NCBI GenBank assembly: GCA_947176895.1
Contig: CAMWSK010000013.1
Span: forward strand, 1 to 62,954
DNA length: 62,954 nucleotides
Source of the DNA: an uncultured Prevotellaceae bacterium
GTDB lineage: Bacteria; Bacteroidota; Bacteroidia; Bacteroidales; Bacteroidaceae
Direction: 5' to 3'
Shown in pieces: positions 14,975-24,111 of the stretch. Each line of letters starts with the position of its first letter. Within the stretch, counting starts at the first letter, position 1. The notes beneath the pieces are model-generated. The model was not told where the DNA came from. It made no database searches and saw only the letters and a list, made by a program, of their open reading frames with translations. A program made the translations under genes and the position numbers.

Positions 14975-16822
14975 ATGAAAAAGATTCTCTGTATCCTCAT
15001 GTTCGGCCTCGTCTTCTGCTCCTGCTCTTCCGACGAAGGCGAGGAATGGTCGAAGGGCAGCATCGCGGGCAGCGTGTCCGACCGCACCACGGGCGAACCC
15101 GTGGCCACGGTGAACGTGACCCTCTCGCCCGGCGGACGCTCCACCGTCACGGGCAGCGACGGCAGCTTCTCGTTCGACGAGCTGGACCCCAGCGACTACA
15201 CCATCCTCATCAGCAAGGAAGGCTACACGCCCACCACCGACAAGATTACCGTACAGGCCGGCCAACCCACCGCCGCCCATCTGCTCATCGAGCGCATACC
15301 GGCCTCCATCACGGCCGACCGCACCCTGCTGGACTTCGGCGAAGAAGTCGCCACTCTCTCCTTCCGCATCGTGAACTCGGGCTACTCCGACCTGGCTTAT
15401 AAGGTGGAGAAGGGCGACTGCCCGTGGTTGAGTGTGGACCCCGAAACGGACATCCTGGGCTACGGCAAGACGGCCACCATCGTGGTGAAGATCGACCGCC
15501 AGCTGCTGGCCAGCGGAAACAACGAGGCCATGATTGTGGTACGCTCCACCAGCGGCGGCGGCAATGTGGAAGTAAAGGTGAAGGCCATCGGCGAGTACCG
15601 CGCGGCATCGGCGGTGAACACGCTGGAAGCCTCGGAGATCAGCGCTACCACAGCCCGCCTGAACGGCGAAATCATCAACGAGGGCTCCCCCGCCTACACC
15701 GAGCGCGGCTTCGTCTACGACAAGCAGCCCACGCCCACCACCACGGCCTGCATCCAGAAACTCTCGTCTCCCGTCAACAACGAGAAAAGGTATTCCTGCG
15801 CCATCGAGGGCCTCTCGCCCACACAGACCTATTATGCCAGGACCTACGTGGTGCAGAACGGCAACACCATCTACGGAAACATCATCTCGTTCACCGCATT
15901 GCAAAAGGCCACTACGCTGTCCACCTCGGCCGTCACACAGACAGGCGCCACCACGGCCACCTTCAACGCCTCCATCGCCGATGCCGGACAGCCGGCCTAC
16001 ACCGAGCGCGGCTTCTGCTATTCCACAAGCGGCACCCCCACCATCGCCACCAACCGCTGCCGGGTGAGCGGCTCGGGTACGGGCAACTACTCGCTGCAGG
16101 TTGAGGGGCTGGACTACCCCGTCACCTATTACGTGTGCGCCTATGCCATACAGGACGGCCAGCCGGTGTATGGCAACACGGTGACCTTCACCACCGAGTT
16201 CCGCAGCGTGGCCGTGAACACGTCGGCAGCCACGGAGGTCACAGAGAGCTCCGCCCGCCTGAACGGCACTATCAGCGACGTGGGCTCGCCCGCCTACACC
16301 CAGCGCGGCTTTGTCTACAGCAGCACCAACAGCCAGCCCACCATCGCCAACGACAAGGTGGTGCAGTTTATATCCACGCCCGGCGCCTTCCGTGAGACCC
16401 TTTCCGGCCTGCGCGAGGGCACCACATACTACGTCCGCGCCTTCGCCATGCAGGACGGCCAGTACGTCTACGGCAACACCATCACGTTCACCACCGGATC
16501 GCTGCCCGTGGTGGAGACGGGCAGCGTAAGCTCGCTCACCAAGACGGGCACCTACTTCTATCAATGGAGCGCCACGTTCAGCGGAGCAGTGACCGCCGCC
16601 GGTTCGCCCGCCTACACCGAGCGTGGTTTCGTCTACAGCAACAACGCCAACGAGCCCACCGTGGGCGGCAGCGACAAGGTGGTGGTCTCGGGCCGCGGCA
16701 CCGGCGTCTTCACGGCCAACGTGGGCAACCTCTCCGATATGCAGACCTACTACGTGCGTGCCTACGTCAAGGTGGGTAACAAGTACTACTACGGCCAAAG
16801 TGTCCGCTTCTCCACCTTCTAA
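14975..16822 (+). CDS. Modular surface lipoprotein: CarboxypepD_reg, BACON-like and four FN3-like repeats
   Basis: The 615-residue product has a lipoprotein signal (Cys ~17 in 'VFCSCSS'). Residues ~28-107 are a carboxypeptidase-regulatory-like domain, ~108-207 a BACON-like domain ('LLDFGEEVATLSFRIVNSG', 'CPWLSVDPETDIL'), and ~210-615 four modules of about 100 residues, each carrying 'SPAYTERGF(V/C)Y' or a close variant and ending 'YVRAY...GNTITFTT'. Such stalked lipoproteins usually display binding domains at the surface; no catalytic residue is evident. The four modules are very alike at DNA level, a substrate for unequal recombination. Confidence 0.85.
   Translation: MKKILCILMFGLVFCSCSSDEGEEWSKGSIAGSVSDRTTGEPVATVNVTLSPGGRSTVTGSDGSFSFDELDPSDYTILISKEGYTPTTDKITVQAGQPTAAHLLIERIPASITADRTLLDFGEEVATLSFRIVNSGYSDLAYKVEKGDCPWLSVDPETDILGYGKTATIVVKIDRQLLASGNNEAMIVVRSTSGGGNVEVKVKAIGEYRAASAVNTLEASEISATTARLNGEIINEGSPAYTERGFVYDKQPTPTTTACIQKLSSPVNNEKRYSCAIEGLSPTQTYYARTYVVQNGNTIYGNIISFTALQKATTLSTSAVTQTGATTATFNASIADAGQPAYTERGFCYSTSGTPTIATNRCRVSGSGTGNYSLQVEGLDYPVTYYVCAYAIQDGQPVYGNTVTFTTEFRSVAVNTSAATEVTESSARLNGTISDVGSPAYTQRGFVYSSTNSQPTIANDKVVQFISTPGAFRETLSGLREGTTYYVRAFAMQDGQYVYGNTITFTTGSLPVVETGSVSSLTKTGTYFYQWSATFSGAVTAAGSPAYTERGFVYSNNANEPTVGGSDKVVVSGRGTGVFTANVGNLSDMQTYYVRAYVKVGNKYYYGQSVRFSTF
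15680..16820 (+). repeat. Four in-gene repeats of about 300 bp
   Basis: The GSPAYTERGFVY-coding motif recurs near 15685, 15985, 16285 and 16600 inside the lipoprotein gene. The second copy reads QPAYTERGFCY and the third SPAYTQRGFVY. Module number may vary between strains. Confidence 0.8.
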
Positions 16823-16877
16823 CCCCACACATCGAATCTATTGAATCTATTATTAACCTCATAAACACACAACGATT

Positions 16878-17492
16878 ATGAAAAAGATTATTGCAATTTC
16901 AGCCGCGGCTTTTTCCGCTTTCTTGTTTACCGCTTGCGGAACTTCAAAAGTTCAAGCCCCGTCTTCCAATGTGTCCTCCGCTTTGGGACAGCGAGTAGAA
17001 CTTGATCCCGTTCAGGAATACGCTGAGATGAATCCTGCACTTCGTGACGTAGGTATCGGCCAACACTTCAAAGAGGCTACTGCAAAGAACCTGGCAGCCG
17101 CACAAGCCCGCGGTGCCTATGCAAGTGCCCTGCAAGCCGCCATTATCGCAGCCTGCGAAGAAACAAGTGTTGACCTCACGCAGTATGCCGGTGACGACGA
17201 GACAGGAAAAACCGTTTCTGATCAATCCAGCGAAAGCGGCGACCTCGTGCGCAGCATCGCGGCCGAAATTGTAAAGAACACACACACCGTAAAGTCCAGC
17301 AAAAACCTGCTCCCCAACAAGCAGTGGAAGTACTATGTATGTATTGAATTCATGGGAAATGCCGAGCAGCTCGCTGAAGATGTCGAGAAGAATTTGAAAG
17401 AGAAGATTGCTCCGCAGCAGCGTGCCAAGCTGGAACAGCGCCACGAGAAGTTTAGGCAGTCTATCCTCAAGAACCTGGGCCAAGGCAAGTAA
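16878..17492 (+). CDS. LPP20-like lipoprotein
   Basis: The 204-residue product has a lipoprotein signal (Cys ~20 in 'LFTACGTSK'). The body matches the general pattern of LPP20/LpoB-like envelope lipoproteins: 'AAAQARGAYASALQAAI', then a Ser/Asp-rich part and 'VKSSKNLLPNKQWKYYVCIEFMGNAEQLAEDV', ending in a charged helix. Codon usage is less GC-rich than that of the flanking genes. Two base pairs separate it from the next gene, so the two are coupled. Confidence 0.7.
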   Translation: MKKIIAISAAAFSAFLFTACGTSKVQAPSSNVSSALGQRVELDPVQEYAEMNPALRDVGIGQHFKEATAKNLAAAQARGAYASALQAAIIAACEETSVDLTQYAGDDETGKTVSDQSSESGDLVRSIAAEIVKNTHTVKSSKNLLPNKQWKYYVCIEFMGNAEQLAEDVEKNLKEKIAPQQRAKLEQRHEKFRQSILKNLGQGK

Positions 17493-17494
17493 CG

Positions 17495-18382
17495 ATGAGA
17501 ATCCTCTTATTTCTATTGCTAATGCTGGCCGGTGGAGCGGCCCAAGCACAGAAGAGCACTAAAATGCGTCCGAAGTGGATAGGCAACACCCCCAAGACAG
17601 CAAACCTGCCCTTCTACTTCGTGGAAGTCCACTCCGATGCCTCGTCCACGCTGCAAGGCGCACGTGCCTCGGTAATGCAAGAGCTGACAGCAAATGTAGA
17701 GCGGACGGACAAGGTAACCGTTAAGGAAGTCTTTGAGGACAACTCAATCCAGCAGTACAACAACGGGCAAACAACCCTGCAGTCTGCCGACAAGTACCAA
17801 CTAAATCTGCAGGTAGAAGGCTCTGCGCGTCCCATCTCTTCCCGACGAATCGATGAGTTTTGGACCTACAAGCAGCGAGGCGGAAGCCCCGCAGTGGACT
17901 ATCGGGCTGTGTATGCAGTGGAGAGGAGCGGCGAACATGCCGACTTCTCCACCATCTCCTCCACCACCTCTTACGCCGCCCATGGCCTGTGGCGCTCCGC
18001 CATCGTGCCGGGCTGGGGACAGCTCTACAAGGGCTCGTACCTGAAAGGCGGACTCGTGATGGGAGGCAGCATAGTATTGATAGGCGGAATCATCTACACC
18101 AGCAGTATGCGTACGGACTATGCCAATAAAATAGTCAAGACGCACATTGCTGCGAACAAGCGTACCTACGCCACCAAACGCGATAACTTCACCATGGGAC
18201 GCAACATCTGCATAGGTGGCCTGGCCGCACTCTACGTCTACAACCTGATAGATGCCATCGTGGCACCGGGAGCACGTCGCATCCTCGTTCACCAAAGCAA
18301 CGACGGCAGACGCAGCTACAGCCTCCTGCCCACGGTGATGGAAGATAATTCCGCCGGCCTGGCCTTCAACCTTCGTTTCTGA
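17495..18382 (+). CDS. DUF5683-like membrane protein with LPP20-type N-terminal domain
   Basis: The 295-residue product has a signal peptide ('LLLMLAGGAAQAQ') and an N-terminal ~140-residue domain ('PFYFVEVHSDASSTLQGARASVMQELTANVE' region) similar in outline to the preceding lipoprotein. From ~165 come 'SAIVPGWGQLYKGSYLKGG', the signature of the DUF5683 family, and two hydrophobic helices (~185-203 and ~235-253). The family is common in Bacteroidetes without a defined role. Tight linkage to the lipoprotein gene suggests a joint envelope complex. Confidence 0.75.
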   Translation: MRILLFLLLMLAGGAAQAQKSTKMRPKWIGNTPKTANLPFYFVEVHSDASSTLQGARASVMQELTANVERTDKVTVKEVFEDNSIQQYNNGQTTLQSADKYQLNLQVEGSARPISSRRIDEFWTYKQRGGSPAVDYRAVYAVERSGEHADFSTISSTTSYAAHGLWRSAIVPGWGQLYKGSYLKGGLVMGGSIVLIGGIIYTSSMRTDYANKIVKTHIAANKRTYATKRDNFTMGRNICIGGLAALYVYNLIDAIVAPGARRILVHQSNDGRRSYSLLPTVMEDNSAGLAFNLRF

Positions 18383-18489
18383 CATTATTATTTGCAATCC
18401 CGGACCCTGTTCCAGCCATGCGGTTGCTCTGCCAAATTCATGGCCACGCGTTTTTCCGCCATCACCAAGCCTCTAACCACAAGCCCACT

Positions 18490-19980
18490 ATGAAACACAT
18501 CCTTCTTCCCTTACTTTTCCTTGCCATCTGCACCTCCACGGCCCGCGCCCAGGACACGTTCGACGAATTCCGCAAGGGCGTGGAGCAGCGCTTCCGGGCG
18601 CATCGGCAGCAGGTGGAGGGCGAGTTCGATGCCTATCGCCGGCAGGTGAACGAGAGGTTTGCCGAGTTCATGCGCAAGGCCTGGGCCAACTTCACGCCCC
18701 GACCCGAGGTACCCGAGCCCAAGGACGAACAGCCCGTGCCGCCCATCGAGTTCCGCGGGGAGAAAAACGGGAAGCCCATCGAGGGAAAGCTGCAACCCAT
18801 CAAGGGCCTCGTCCCCCCGCCCCTGCCCGAGCCACAGCCCCAGCCCATCGTGCCCATCGAAGAGAAAGAGCAGCAGGACAATATCCGCCAGCTGGCGTTT
18901 TTGGGCAACACGCTGCAGGTGCGTGTACCCCGCGACCACCGCTTCACGCTGCGCAACGTACGCGAGAACACCATCGCCGACGCGTGGCAGCGCCTGTCCG
19001 GGGGAGCCTTCGACAACACGCTCCGCGACCTGCTCGAAATCAGGAAAAACCATCAGTTGTGCGACTGGGCCTACCTACAACTGCTGAAGGCCTTCGCCTG
19101 CGACCTGCTGGGAGAAAAGAGCAACGAGGCCACCCTGCTCACCGCCTGGCTCTACACCCAATCCGGCTACATGATGCGACTGGCCCGCAACGGAGAGCGC
19201 CTGAGCATGCTCTATGGCAGCCGCTTCACCCTGTTCGGCCGACCCTATTATGTACTGGACGGCCAAAACTACTATGAACTGGAAGAGAGAGATGAAGAAG
19301 AACTGAGCATCTGCGACATCCGTTTCCCCAAAGAGCGCGCCCTCTCGCTCTGCATCACACAGGAGCCTGTGGTGCCGCAGGCCGCGGCCTGCGCCCGCAC
19401 GCTGCAGGCCCGGGGCTTCCCCGCCATGCGCTTCACCGTGCACACAAACAAGCATCTGATTGACTTCTACAACACCTATCCCACGGGCCGCTTCGGTGCC
19501 AACGAGTGCACCCGCTGGGCCGTCTATGCCAACACACCCCTCAACACCCATACGCGCAGCGAACTCTACCCTGCCCTGCGCAAGACCCTTGAGGGCAAGA
19601 CACAGGCCGAGGCTCTGACGATGCTGCTCAACTTTGTGCAGACGGCCCTCGTCTATGAGTACGACGACAAGGTGTGGGGAGGCGACCGCGCCTTCTTCCC
19701 CGAGGAGACCCTGCATTATCCCTATGCCGACTGCGAGGACCGCGCCATCCTCTTCACCCGTTTGGTGCGCGACCTGCTGCAGCTCCGCGCCGCCCTCGTC
19801 TACTATCCCGGCCATTTGGCCGCCGCCATCAAGGTAACCGATCCTGCCATCAAAGGGGATTTTCTCCTCATCAACGAAGAGCGTTATCTGGTGTGCGACC
19901 CTACCTTCATCAACGCCCCCATCGGTCGCACGATGCCCGGAATGGACAATGCCAGCGCGCAAGCCATATGCCTTGACTGA
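18490..19980 (+). CDS. Secreted transglutaminase-like cysteine protease with coiled-coil N-terminus
   Basis: I start at 18490 (MKHILLPLLFLA...), which gives a clean signal peptide; the frame is open further upstream to 18418 but that extension has no leader character. Residues ~20-65 form a charged helix ('FRKGVEQRFRAHRQQVEGEF'), followed by a Pro-rich linker. The C-terminal domain has a transglutaminase-like triad: Cys415 in 'YADCEDRAILF', His442 in 'YPGHLAAAI' and Asp470 in 'VCDPTF'. Such domains act as proteases or amidases on envelope proteins. The gene follows the DUF5683-like gene by ~107 bp and probably shares its transcript. No assigned substrate. Confidence 0.8.
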   Translation: MKHILLPLLFLAICTSTARAQDTFDEFRKGVEQRFRAHRQQVEGEFDAYRRQVNERFAEFMRKAWANFTPRPEVPEPKDEQPVPPIEFRGEKNGKPIEGKLQPIKGLVPPPLPEPQPQPIVPIEEKEQQDNIRQLAFLGNTLQVRVPRDHRFTLRNVRENTIADAWQRLSGGAFDNTLRDLLEIRKNHQLCDWAYLQLLKAFACDLLGEKSNEATLLTAWLYTQSGYMMRLARNGERLSMLYGSRFTLFGRPYYVLDGQNYYELEERDEEELSICDIRFPKERALSLCITQEPVVPQAAACARTLQARGFPAMRFTVHTNKHLIDFYNTYPTGRFGANECTRWAVYANTPLNTHTRSELYPALRKTLEGKTQAEALTMLLNFVQTALVYEYDDKVWGGDRAFFPEETLHYPYADCEDRAILFTRLVRDLLQLRAALVYYPGHLAAAIKVTDPAIKGDFLLINEERYLVCDPTFINAPIGRTMPGMDNASAQAICLD

Positions 19981-19994
19981 GACAACGTTACACC

Positions 19995-20840
19995 TTACTT
20001 GAACAAGCCGGCCATCTCACGAGGGTCGGCGCCCAGGCTCTGAGCCTTGCGGGCATCCTGCAAGGCCAGGGCACGTTTGTTGATGGCTATGTAGAGGGTG
20101 GCGCGGCTGACGTAATAGTCGGCGTTGTCGGAATCCAGTTCGATGGCTTGGTTAAGGTCGGCGAGGGCGGCCTCCCATTGATGGCGCTGCTGGTGCATGC
20201 CGCCGCGGATGGCCCAAGGCAAAGGGTCGCGGGGGAAGAGCTGCACGATGACGTCCATCTGCTCCATGGCCTCCACGGGACGGCGGTCGGCATCATTGGT
20301 CATGGCCAGACCCACCATGGCCCGCATGTTCTTCGGATCGATTCTTAAAAGATTTTCATAGTCGGTGCGAGCCGAACGGTAGTCACGCTTCTGCCCGTAG
20401 AGGTAAGCGCGGTTGAAGAGGGCCTCGGTGTTTTGGTCGTTGAGCCCAAGCACGGCGGAATAGTCTTGTATGGCGTGCTCGTTACGATTCAGGCGGAAGT
20501 TGAGGGCGGCGCGGTCCAGGAGCAACTGCTCGTTGGCGGGTTCGCGGCTGATGGCCGTGGCAAGGGTCTGCAAGGCCAGCGGTCCGTCGCCCTGCCTTTC
20601 CTGTATCTGCGCGATATAGCGGTAGATGAGGGTGTTGCCGGGTGCCGAGGGCACCAGACGCAACGCTTCGGTCAGATGCCCGGCGGCCTGGGAGAGGCTG
20701 TCCACCTGCAGCAATTCCATGGCATGCTGCACATGCCAGCGATAGAGGCTGTCGGGGGATGCGGACTGCTGCGCCCGCATGGTGAAAGGGAGAAGCCACC
20801 CGATGGCGGCTATCATCCCCACGAGGTGGCTTCTCTTCAT
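19995..20840 (-). CDS. Secreted tetratricopeptide-repeat protein
   Basis: The ~281-residue product has a signal peptide ('IGWLLPFTMRAQQ') and about six TPR units across the rest ('AAGHLTEALRLVPS', 'HAIQDYSAVLGLNDQNTEALFNRAYLYG', 'AALADLNQAIELDSDNADYYVSRATLY'). It lies 15 bp after leuB on the same strand (start at 20840; an in-frame ATG at 20855 is also possible), so it is the last gene of the leucine operon transcript although nothing links it to leucine synthesis. TPR proteins act as scaffolds. Confidence 0.85.
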   Translation of the reverse strand: MKRSHLVGMIAAIGWLLPFTMRAQQSASPDSLYRWHVQHAMELLQVDSLSQAAGHLTEALRLVPSAPGNTLIYRYIAQIQERQGDGPLALQTLATAISREPANEQLLLDRAALNFRLNRNEHAIQDYSAVLGLNDQNTEALFNRAYLYGQKRDYRSARTDYENLLRIDPKNMRAMVGLAMTNDADRRPVEAMEQMDVIVQLFPRDPLPWAIRGGMHQQRHQWEAALADLNQAIELDSDNADYYVSRATLYIAINKRALALQDARKAQSLGADPREMAGLFK

Positions 20841-20855
20841 AAAAATGTGTTTCAA

Positions 20856-21917
20856 TTAAGCTTTGTCGATATAGTCCACAATCCATTGGCCCACCTCCCG
20901 GGTGCCGTACTTGGGAGCGCCCTCCACCTGAATCTCGGGGGTGCGCACGTTGGCATCGAGGCTGGCGTTCACGGCCCGGCGGATGAGTTTTCCTTCTTCC
21001 TTCAAATCAAAGTATTCGAAGAGCATGGCCACGGAGAGGATTTGTGCCAGGGGGTTGGCGATGTTCAGGCCCTTGCCCTGGGGCCACGAACCGTGGATAG
21101 GCTCGAAGACGGGCGTATGCTCGCCCGTGGAGGCACTGGGCAGCAGACCCATGGAACCGGTGATGCACGAGCCTTCGTCGGTGAGGATGTCGCCGAAGGT
21201 GTTCTCGGTGACCATCACATCGAAAAAGCGGGGGTCCTGGATCATGCGCATGGCGGCGTTGTCCACATACATGAAATCCGTGGTCACGTCAGGATACTCG
21301 CCCATCATCTCCTGCGCCACATGGCGCCACAGGCGCGAGCTGGCCAGCACGTTGGCCTTGTCCACCACGGTCAGGTGCTTGCGGCGCTGGCGGGCATACT
21401 GATAGGCCACGCGCAGGATGCGCTCCACCTCGGGACGCGAATAGAAATTGGTGTCGAAGGCCTCATCGGTGCCCTCCTGCTTCTGACCGAAATACATGCC
21501 GCCGGTGAGCTCGCGGATGCAGATGAAATCGGCGCCGCGCACCAGTTCGTCCTTCAGGGGGGACTTGTGTATGAGGCAGTCGAAGGTCTCCACGGGGCGG
21601 ATGTTGGCGAAGAGGCCCAACTTCTTGCGCATGGCCAGCAGCCCTTGTTCGGGGCGCACCTTGGCGGTGGGGTCGTTGTCGAACTTGGGATCGCCCACAG
21701 AGGCGAACAGCACGGCGTCGGCTTCCATGCAGGTTTGGAACGTGTCTTCGGGGAAGGGGTCGCCCACCTCGTCGATGGCATGTGCGCCGCACAGGGCCTC
21801 CTTGAACGTGATGTTGTGGTTGAACTTCCGGGCGATGGCCTTGGTCACGGCCACACCCTGCTCCATAATCTCGGGGCCGATGCCATCACCGGCCAGCACT
21901 GCGATTTTCAGGTCCAT
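20856..21917 (-). CDS. leuB: 3-isopropylmalate dehydrogenase
   Basis: LeuB oxidises and decarboxylates 3-isopropylmalate to 2-ketoisocaproate with NAD+, the third step of leucine synthesis. The 353-residue product has the usual length and motifs: '[17 protein letters not shown]' at the start, '[10 protein letters not shown]', '[10 protein letters not shown]' (substrate/metal site), '[12 protein letters not shown]' and the NAD-binding '[18 protein letters not shown]'. It is 21 bp after the second leuA-like gene. Some LeuB enzymes also act on the citramalate pathway, relevant because of that neighbour. Confidence 0.96.
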   Translation of the reverse strand: MDLKIAVLAGDGIGPEIMEQGVAVTKAIARKFNHNITFKEALCGAHAIDEVGDPFPEDTFQTCMEADAVLFASVGDPKFDNDPTAKVRPEQGLLAMRKKLGLFANIRPVETFDCLIHKSPLKDELVRGADFICIRELTGGMYFGQKQEGTDEAFDTNFYSRPEVERILRVAYQYARQRRKHLTVVDKANVLASSRLWRHVAQEMMGEYPDVTTDFMYVDNAAMRMIQDPRFFDVMVTENTFGDILTDEGSCITGSMGLLPSASTGEHTPVFEPIHGSWPQGKGLNIANPLAQILSVAMLFEYFDLKEEGKLIRRAVNASLDANVRTPEIQVEGAPKYGTREVGQWIVDYIDKA

Positions 21918-21938
21918 AGTGTATTTTCTTTATTATAT

Positions 21939-23483
21939 TTAATCTACCGGCAAAGTGGGGAGATTTCCGTAATCAGGCTCGATGATGTTGAGCATCTTGA
22001 TCACGGCCTTGATGGCAGCCTCGGTCTGGTCGGCATCCAGGCCGCGCGTGCGGATCACACGCTCCTGCCAGTTCCAGGTGATGACGGTCTGCACCAAGGC
22101 ATCCGTGCGACCGCCGGGCGGGATGCCCACCGTGTAGTTGGCCAGCCAGGGGAACTTTCTCCCTAACTTATTCTTATAGATATGACGGATAGAGCGCACG
22201 AAAGCATCAAACTGACCGTCGCCCACAGCGTTCTCCTCGTAGGTTTGTCCGTTCACCTCCAGGCGCAGACTGGCCAGGGGCTTCAGTCCGGCGGCGGTGG
22301 TCACCACATAGGAGAGCAGCTTCACGTGCTCGTCCACGGTGGCGTGTTTCAACACGTCGCTGACGATGAAGGGCAGGTCGTCCTGCGTCACCACCTCTTT
22401 CTTGTCGCCCAGCTCGATGATGCGTTCGGTCACGCGCCGCGTCTGTTCGGGTGTCAGTTCCAGCCCCAGTTCCTCCAGGTTCTTCAGGATGTTGGCCTTG
22501 CCCGAGTTCTTGCCCAGGGCATACTCGCGCTTGCGGCCGAAACGCTCGGGCATCAGGGCGTTCTGATAGAGTCCCGCCTTGTTGTCGCCGTCGGCGTGCA
22601 CTCCGGCCACCTGGGTGAACACGCTGTCGCCCACGATGGGCTGGTTGGGCGGGACGGCTATGCCGGCATAGCTCTCCACCAGGCGGCTCACCTCGTTCAG
22701 GCGGCTCTCGTCGATGCCGGTGTCCATCCCCAGCTGGTCGTGGAGCACGGCCTGCACGCTGGCCAGCGAGGCGTTGCCGGCCCGCTCGCCCAACCCGTTG
22801 ACGCTGGTATGCACGCCGCGGGCACCGCCCATCACGGCGGCGTGGGCGTTGGCCACGGCCAGGTCATAGTCGTTATGGGCATGGAAGTCGAAATGCGTAT
22901 CGGGATAACGCCCGGTGACTTGCTTGAAATACTGCAGCGTGAGCATGGGGTTGAGCACGCCCAGCGTGTCGGGCAGCATGAAACGACGGATGCCGGTGTC
23001 GGCCAGCTCGTCGAGCATATGGAAAACGTACTCGGGCGAATCCTTCATGCCGTTGCTCCAGTCCTCGAGATAAAGGTTCACGCTGATGCCCTTCTCTTGG
23101 GCGTAGGCCACCTCGGCCTTGATGTCGGCGATGTGTTGGCCGGGCGTTTTCCTGAGCTGGCCCTCGCAATGGCGCAGGCTGCCCTTGGAAAGCAGGTTGA
23201 TGCAGCGGGCGCCGGCCGCAAGTATCCAGTCCACGCTCACGTGGCGGTCCACAAAGCCCAGCACCTCGATGCTATCGAGCAGGCCGGCCTGCGCCGCCCA
23301 GCGGCAGATGCTCTTCACAGCCTCCTGCTCGCCGCTCGACACACGGGCCGAGGCCACCTCGATGCGTGGCACGCCCAGGTTCTGCAACAGGGCGCGGGCC
23401 ACCATCAACTTTTCGTGGGGCATGAAGCTCACGCCGCTGGTCTGTTCGCCGTCGCGCAGCGTGGTGTCCATTATCTCAATCAT
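21939..23483 (-). CDS. Second 2-isopropylmalate synthase-family enzyme, possibly citramalate synthase
   Basis: The 514-residue product has the DRE-TIM metallolyase fold: '[13 protein letters not shown]', 'HFDFHAHNDYDLAVANAHAAV' (metal-binding HxHN), 'GARGVHTSVNGLGERAGN', and a C-terminal LeuA-type regulatory domain (~370-505). It is distinct from the leuA at 25544 in the same operon (it has HAHNDYD, not HCHNDLG). In Bacteroidales this second gene is found in the leu cluster and is generally suspected to be a (R)-citramalate synthase, or a paralogous IPMS, giving an alternative isoleucine route with LeuCD and LeuB. The substrate cannot be decided here. Confidence 0.88.
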   Translation of the reverse strand: MIEIMDTTLRDGEQTSGVSFMPHEKLMVARALLQNLGVPRIEVASARVSSGEQEAVKSICRWAAQAGLLDSIEVLGFVDRHVSVDWILAAGARCINLLSKGSLRHCEGQLRKTPGQHIADIKAEVAYAQEKGISVNLYLEDWSNGMKDSPEYVFHMLDELADTGIRRFMLPDTLGVLNPMLTLQYFKQVTGRYPDTHFDFHAHNDYDLAVANAHAAVMGGARGVHTSVNGLGERAGNASLASVQAVLHDQLGMDTGIDESRLNEVSRLVESYAGIAVPPNQPIVGDSVFTQVAGVHADGDNKAGLYQNALMPERFGRKREYALGKNSGKANILKNLEELGLELTPEQTRRVTERIIELGDKKEVVTQDDLPFIVSDVLKHATVDEHVKLLSYVVTTAAGLKPLASLRLEVNGQTYEENAVGDGQFDAFVRSIRHIYKNKLGRKFPWLANYTVGIPPGGRTDALVQTVITWNWQERVIRTRGLDADQTEAAIKAVIKMLNIIEPDYGNLPTLPVD

Positions 23484-23493
23484 GGGCAGCAGC

Positions 23494-24105
23494 TTATTTT
23501 TGTTCGTAAGCCTCGATCTTGTCGGTGTGCGAAAGCAGGAAGTCGATGTCGTCGAAGGCGTTCATCAGGCAGTGTTTCTTGTAGCTGTTCAGCTCGAAGC
23601 GCTCGCTGTGGCCGGTGGCCAGGTTGGTCACCGTCTGGTTGGGCACGTCCACCTTCACCTGTGCCTCGGGGTTCCGCTCCACGGTCTCGAACAATTCCTG
23701 CTGAAACTCCGGGCTCACCTTCACGGGCAGCACGAAGCAGTTGAGCAGGTTGTTGCGGTGGATGTCGGCAAAACTGCTGCTGATGACCACGCGCACGCCA
23801 TAGCCTGCGATGGCCCAGGCAGCATGTTCGCGGGAAGAGCCGCTGCCCCAGTTGGCTCCGCCGATGATGATTTCGTGGATGCCGGGCGCGGGAGCCTGAC
23901 GGTATTGGGGCTGGTTCATCACGAAGTCCTCCACCTCGCGGCCCTCGGCGTCGTAGCGCAGGTCGTGCATGAAGGCGTCGCCGAAGAACTTGGGGTCGCG
24001 TGTGGTGCTGGCCAAGTAGCGTGCGGGGATGATGAGGTCGGTGTTGCAGTTGTCGATGCGTATGGGCACGCAGGTGCTCTGTATGATGTCGAATTTCTGT
24101 TTCAT
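23494..24105 (-). CDS. leuD: 3-isopropylmalate dehydratase small subunit
   Basis: 203 residues, the normal length for LeuD. Landmarks are 'NTDLIIPARYL', 'IIGGANWGSGSSREHAAWAI' and 'VVISSSFADIHRNNLLNCFVLPV'. It pairs with LeuC (6 bp upstream) to isomerise 2- to 3-isopropylmalate; it may serve citramalate too. Confidence 0.96.
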   Translation of the reverse strand: MKQKFDIIQSTCVPIRIDNCNTDLIIPARYLASTTRDPKFFGDAFMHDLRYDAEGREVEDFVMNQPQYRQAPAPGIHEIIIGGANWGSGSSREHAAWAIAGYGVRVVISSSFADIHRNNLLNCFVLPVKVSPEFQQELFETVERNPEAQVKVDVPNQTVTNLATGHSERFELNSYKKHCLMNAFDDIDFLLSHTDKIEAYEQK

Positions 24106-24111
24106 CTTTGC

